A stretch of DNA of 17,499 nt from an uncultured beta proteobacterium. Its GTDB lineage: Bacteria > Pseudomonadota > Gammaproteobacteria > Burkholderiales > Burkholderiaceae_C. The position numbers were made by a program, and so were the translations under genes. The stretch spans positions 1 to 17,499 of the forward strand of contig CAJASG010000407.1 in NCBI GenBank assembly GCA_903944555.1. The letters are read 5' to 3'. How positions within the stretch are numbered: the first letter of the stretch is position 1; each line of letters starts with the position of its first letter. Below the pieces are notes generated by a model. That model saw only the letters and a program-made list of their open reading frames with translations, searched no databases and was not told the DNA's origin. Positions 14,609 through 17,499 of the stretch are shown one piece after another.

Positions 14609-15463
14609 ATGACTGCCAAACACCTCCCCCGCGTGCTGATTTACGGCGTGCTGTTGATCGCTGCTTTCTTTTTCCTGGCCCCGTTGTATGTGATGTTGGC
14701 CACATCGTTCAAAGATGCGGACCAGATTCGTTCAGGTAACCTGTTGAGTCTGCCTACCTCGCTCAATTTCGAGTCCTGGGCGCTGGCCTGGTCGAGTGCC
14801 TGCACCGGCGTCGATTGCCGTGGCTTGAAGCCCTATTTCGTCAACTCGGTGATCATGGCGGTGCCTGCGGTGCTGATCTCGACAGCCTGGGGTGCCATCA
14901 ATGGTTACGTACTGAGTATGTGGAAGTTCAAGGGCAGCGAGGTGCTGTTTGGCTTCATGCTGTTTGGTGTGTTCATGCCGTTCCAAGTGGTGCTCTTGCC
15001 CATGAGCCAGGTGTTGGGCTTTTTTGGCCTGTCCAGCTCGCTGTCCGGTTTGATTCTGGTGCACTGCATTGCCGGTTTGGCGGGCACCACGCTGTTTTTC
15101 CGCAACTACTACACCGCGATTCCGAAAGAGCTGGTCAACGCGGCGCGCATCGACGGGGCTGGCTTTTGGCGCATCTTCTACCGTATTGTGGTGCCGATGT
15201 CCACGCCGATTCTGATGGTCACGCTGATCTGGCAGTTCACCAACATCTGGAACGACTTTTTGTTCGGTGTCGCCTTCAGTGGTGCCGACAGCAAACCCAT
15301 CACCGTCGGCCTGAACAACATGGCCAACACGTCTAGCAGCGTGAAGAGCTACAACGTCGACATGGCTGCGGCCGTGATTGCCGGTCTTCCCACCATGCTG
15401 GTCTATGTCTTGGCAGGTCAATATTTCGTTAAAGGTCTCACCGCTGGCGCGGTGAAAGGATAA
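14609..15463 (+). CDS. gtsC: Sugar ABC transporter permease (GtsC/MalG-like)
   Basis: A 284-residue inner-membrane permease, partner of the preceding gene. It opens with a membrane helix (VLIYGVLLIAAFFFLAPLYV), then MLATSFKDADQI, a periplasmic loop with two Cys (ACTGVDCRGL) that I recall as typical of this subfamily, and the EAA loop NAARIDGAGFWRIFYRIVVP. About six helices are expected. It starts 18 bases after the first permease stop, with AAAGG upstream, and ends six bases before the ATPase start, so the three are one transcript. Confidence 0.92.
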   Translation: MTAKHLPRVLIYGVLLIAAFFFLAPLYVMLATSFKDADQIRSGNLLSLPTSLNFESWALAWSSACTGVDCRGLKPYFVNSVIMAVPAVLISTAWGAINGYVLSMWKFKGSEVLFGFMLFGVFMPFQVVLLPMSQVLGFFGLSSSLSGLILVHCIAGLAGTTLFFRNYYTAIPKELVNAARIDGAGFWRIFYRIVVPMSTPILMVTLIWQFTNIWNDFLFGVAFSGADSKPITVGLNNMANTSSSVKSYNVDMAAAVIAGLPTMLVYVLAGQYFVKGLTAGAVKG

Positions 15464-15469
15464 AAAATC

Positions 15470-16540
15470 ATGGCAGCTTCACTCCACATCGCGGGCATTC
15501 GCAAGGTATATGGCAAGGGCGACAAGGCCGTTGAGGTTTTGAAAAAAATTGAGATTGACGTCGCCCCCGGCGAGTTTTTGATTCTGGTCGGGCCTTCCGG
15601 CTGCGGCAAATCCACACTGCTCAACATCATCGCCGGGCTCGAAGAGCCGACTGAAGGCGAGTTGCGCATCAACGGCAAAGACGTTATCGGCGTGGCCCCG
15701 GCCCAGCGCGACATCGCCATGGTGTTCCAGAGTTATGCGCTGTACCCCACGATGAGCGTGGCCGACAACATTGGCTTCGCGCTGGAAATGCGCAAGGTGC
15801 CCAAGGATGTGCGCACCAAGCGCATCCATGAGGTGGCGGCCATGCTGCAAATCGAACATTTGCTGGACCGTCGCCCCGCACAGTTGTCTGGTGGCCAGCG
15901 CCAGCGTGTGGCCATGGGGCGGGCCTTGGCGCGTGACCCGCAACTGTTTTTGTTTGATGAGCCGCTCTCCAATCTGGATGCCAAACTGCGGGTGGAAATG
16001 CGCGCCGAGATCAAGCGCCTGCACCATGTGTCCGGCATCACCAGTGTCTACGTCACCCACGACCAGATCGAGGCCATGACGCTGGGCAGCCGCATTGCGG
16101 TGATGAAGGACGGCATCCTGCAGCAAATCGGCACGCCCGATGACATCTACCGTCGCCCGGCCAACACCTACGTGGCGGGCTTCATTGGCTCGCCGAATAT
16201 GAACTTCATACCCGGCAAGATCGAGACCGTTGGCGAGAACGGCAAGTTCGTGTTTTTGGGTGGCTCACTGGACATCGTGTGCCCAGACGCCAAAGAAGTC
16301 ACATTGGGCCAGCGGCCAGAACATATCCACATTGACCCCAATGCGCCATGGCGCGGCGAGGTGGTGCTGGTGGAGCCCACCGGTGCCGATACCTATGTGG
16401 TGGTCAAGACCTCGGTGGGCCTGATGACGGTGCGCGTGGCGCCTAATTCGATCATGAAGGTGGGCGAGCAAACGGGCCTGACCGTCAGCAGTCGCCACAA
16501 CAACTGGTTTAACGCTCAGACCGGCGTGCGCTTGGTGTAG
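15470..16540 (+). CDS. Sugar ABC transporter ATP-binding protein (MalK/UgpC/GtsD type)
   Basis: A 356-residue cytosolic ATPase that powers the importer. It has Walker A GPSGCGKST (41-49), the Q-loop in MVFQSYALYP, signature LSGGQRQRVAMGRA, Walker B LFLFDEPLSNLD, and the switch His in YVTHDQ. The C-terminal third is the MalK-type regulatory/TOBE region, starting near FIGSPNMNFIPG and including LGQRPEHI. A good ribosome site (AAAGGA) overlaps the end of the upstream permease gene. ATPases of this subfamily often serve several sugar importers. The last 25 bases overlap the convergent EAL gene. Confidence 0.94.
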   Translation: MAASLHIAGIRKVYGKGDKAVEVLKKIEIDVAPGEFLILVGPSGCGKSTLLNIIAGLEEPTEGELRINGKDVIGVAPAQRDIAMVFQSYALYPTMSVADNIGFALEMRKVPKDVRTKRIHEVAAMLQIEHLLDRRPAQLSGGQRQRVAMGRALARDPQLFLFDEPLSNLDAKLRVEMRAEIKRLHHVSGITSVYVTHDQIEAMTLGSRIAVMKDGILQQIGTPDDIYRRPANTYVAGFIGSPNMNFIPGKIETVGENGKFVFLGGSLDIVCPDAKEVTLGQRPEHIHIDPNAPWRGEVVLVEPTGADTYVVVKTSVGLMTVRVAPNSIMKVGEQTGLTVSSRHNNWFNAQTGVRLV

Positions 16541-17499
16541 TCGGCCACGAAGGCCTCAAAGTCCGGCTCTGACATGGGCCGGGCGTAAAAATAGCCTTGG
16601 GCATAGTCACAGCCCGCAGTGGCCAGCAGGTCGCGCTGGAGCTGGGTTTCAACGCCTTCGGCAATCACCTTCATGCCCAGGGCGTGTGCCATCACAATAA
16701 TGGCTTTGCACAGCGCTAGATCGGTCGAGTGGTCAATCAGGTGGCGCACAAACGACTGGTCGATCTTGACGAAGTCGATGTCAAACTTTTGCAGGTAAGA
16801 CAAGGACGAGTAACCGGTGCCAAAGTCGTCCAGCGACACCTGAATGCCCGAGTCCCGCAACTCCAGCAGCTGGTCGGCCACGTTGGTGGACGTGTCCAGC
16901 AACAGCCCCTCGGTAATTTCCACCACGATGCAGGCGCCGGGCAAACCCTGCGCCTGCAGTTGGAGGTCCCAGGGCGCACGGCCAGTGTCGTTGTGGTGAA
17001 ACTGCACCGGGGATTTGTTCACACTGATCTGGAAATGGGGATCCAGCGTCTGGCGCCACCGTTGGACCTGCGCCATGGCCTGTTGAAACACCCATTCACC
17101 AATATCCACAATGAGGCCACTGGCCTCCGCAATCGGGATAAAAGCCGCGGGGCTGACCAGCCCACGGGTGGGGTGCTGCCAGCGAATGAGGGCTTCTGCC
17201 TTGTGTATAGCCCCGGTGGTCAAATTCACAATCGGCTGGTAGACCACTCGGAATTGCTGTTCGACCAGCGCCGTGCGCAAGTCGTTTGCCAGACGCACCC
17301 GTGTTTGCGCGGCCTCCTGAAGTGCGGGGGTGAAGAAGCTGAAGCGGTTGCGTCCTGCTCCTTTTGCAACATAAAGCGCTTGGTCTGCGTTCTTGTAAAG
17401 ACTCTCAATGTCGGTGGCATCCGCGGGGTACATCGTGATGCCGATGCTTGCAGACACAAACACCTGCTCTGCCCCCAGTTGGAACACCTCGCCCATGGT
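16516..17499 (-). CDS. GGDEF-EAL cyclic di-GMP protein, partial (5' end outside window)
   Basis: The window holds the last 327 or so residues. The first 50 are the end of a GGDEF domain (SASIGITMYPADATD, then NADQALYVAKGAGRNRF). The GGDEF signature itself would lie beyond the edge. The EAL domain follows with the residues expected of an active cyclic di-GMP phosphodiesterase: EALIRWQHP, the Asn in SVNKSPVQF, EITEG, DDFGTGYSSLSYL, KIDQSFV, VIAEGVET and AQGYFYARPM. The reading frame stays open to the edge, so the Met near 17496 is internal. It converges on the transporter operon and overlaps it by 25 bases. Sensor domains further upstream are likely but not visible. Confidence 0.93.
   Translation of the reverse strand, partial: TMGEVFQLGAEQVFVSASIGITMYPADATDIESLYKNADQALYVAKGAGRNRFSFFTPALQEAAQTRVRLANDLRTALVEQQFRVVYQPIVNLTTGAIHKAEALIRWQHPTRGLVSPAAFIPIAEASGLIVDIGEWVFQQAMAQVQRWRQTLDPHFQISVNKSPVQFHHNDTGRAPWDLQLQAQGLPGACIVVEITEGLLLDTSTNVADQLLELRDSGIQVSLDDFGTGYSSLSYLQKFDIDFVKIDQSFVRHLIDHSTDLALCKAIIVMAHALGMKVIAEGVETQLQRDLLATAGCDYAQGYFYARPMSEPDFEAFVADYTKRTPV

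Noticed and set aside
13196..14623. 475-codon open frame on the minus strand
   Set aside because: It runs antisense through the end of gtsA and all of gtsB, is rich in His, Gln and Gly as expected of a shadow frame in GC-rich DNA, and shows no known motif.
1..17499. CRISPR array, tRNA, rRNA, transposase or phage genes
   Set aside because: No regularly spaced repeats, cloverleaf-like sequence, or protein motifs of such elements were seen on either strand.

Overview
The window looks like chromosomal DNA from a betaproteobacterium, most likely a Comamonadaceae relative (Rhodoferax/Polaromonas-like). This is inferred from moderately high GC content, tightly packed genes, protein flavour (TtcA, tandem FolB-type proteins with FolM, a GtsABCD-type sugar transporter) and many soluble signalling proteins. 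No rRNA, tRNA, CRISPR array, insertion sequence or phage gene was seen. No stretch over 300 bases lacks a gene.

Layout. (1) Positions 1-2101, minus strand: ttcA (tRNA 2-thiocytidine synthesis, cut by the window edge), two tandem FolB-family pterin enzymes and a FolM/PTR1-type pteridine reductase. The three pterin genes are chained by ATGA stop/start overlaps. (2) 2246-4913, plus strand: a MidA/NDUFAF7-type methyltransferase, a stand-alone type II phosphomannose-isomerase-like cupin and a ROK sugar kinase with a non-canonical zinc motif. (3) 4917-12193, minus strand: a compact five-gene signalling operon. In transcription order it encodes an HDOD protein, a REC + degenerate HD-GYP response regulator, a GAF-PAS-PAS-GAF histidine kinase, a hemerythrin-histidine kinase fusion and a second HDOD protein. 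(4) 12318-16540, plus strand: a glucose/mannose-type ABC importer (binding protein, two permeases, ATPase) with two strong RNA hairpins after the binding-protein gene. (5) 16516-17499, minus strand: the C-terminal part of a GGDEF-EAL protein whose 3' end overlaps the ATPase gene.

How the parts may work together. The cupin and ROK kinase on the left and the importer on the right form a plausible sugar uptake and phosphorylation set, with the sensory operon lying between them on the opposite strand. A 9-base string (ATTAACGAA) occurs in the upstream regions of both sugar units, which hints at a shared regulator, but it is only a hint. The most unusual content is the sensory operon. Two soluble kinases with nearly the same catalytic core carry different inputs: a diiron hemerythrin with all seven metal ligands in one, and GAF/PAS domains in the other. 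The single regulator between them and the upstream HDOD gene has an HD-GYP domain that has lost a metal-binding Asp. HDOD proteins sit at both ends. This looks like an oxygen, NO or redox signalling module with an unconventional output. That reading is inference from domain content and gene order.
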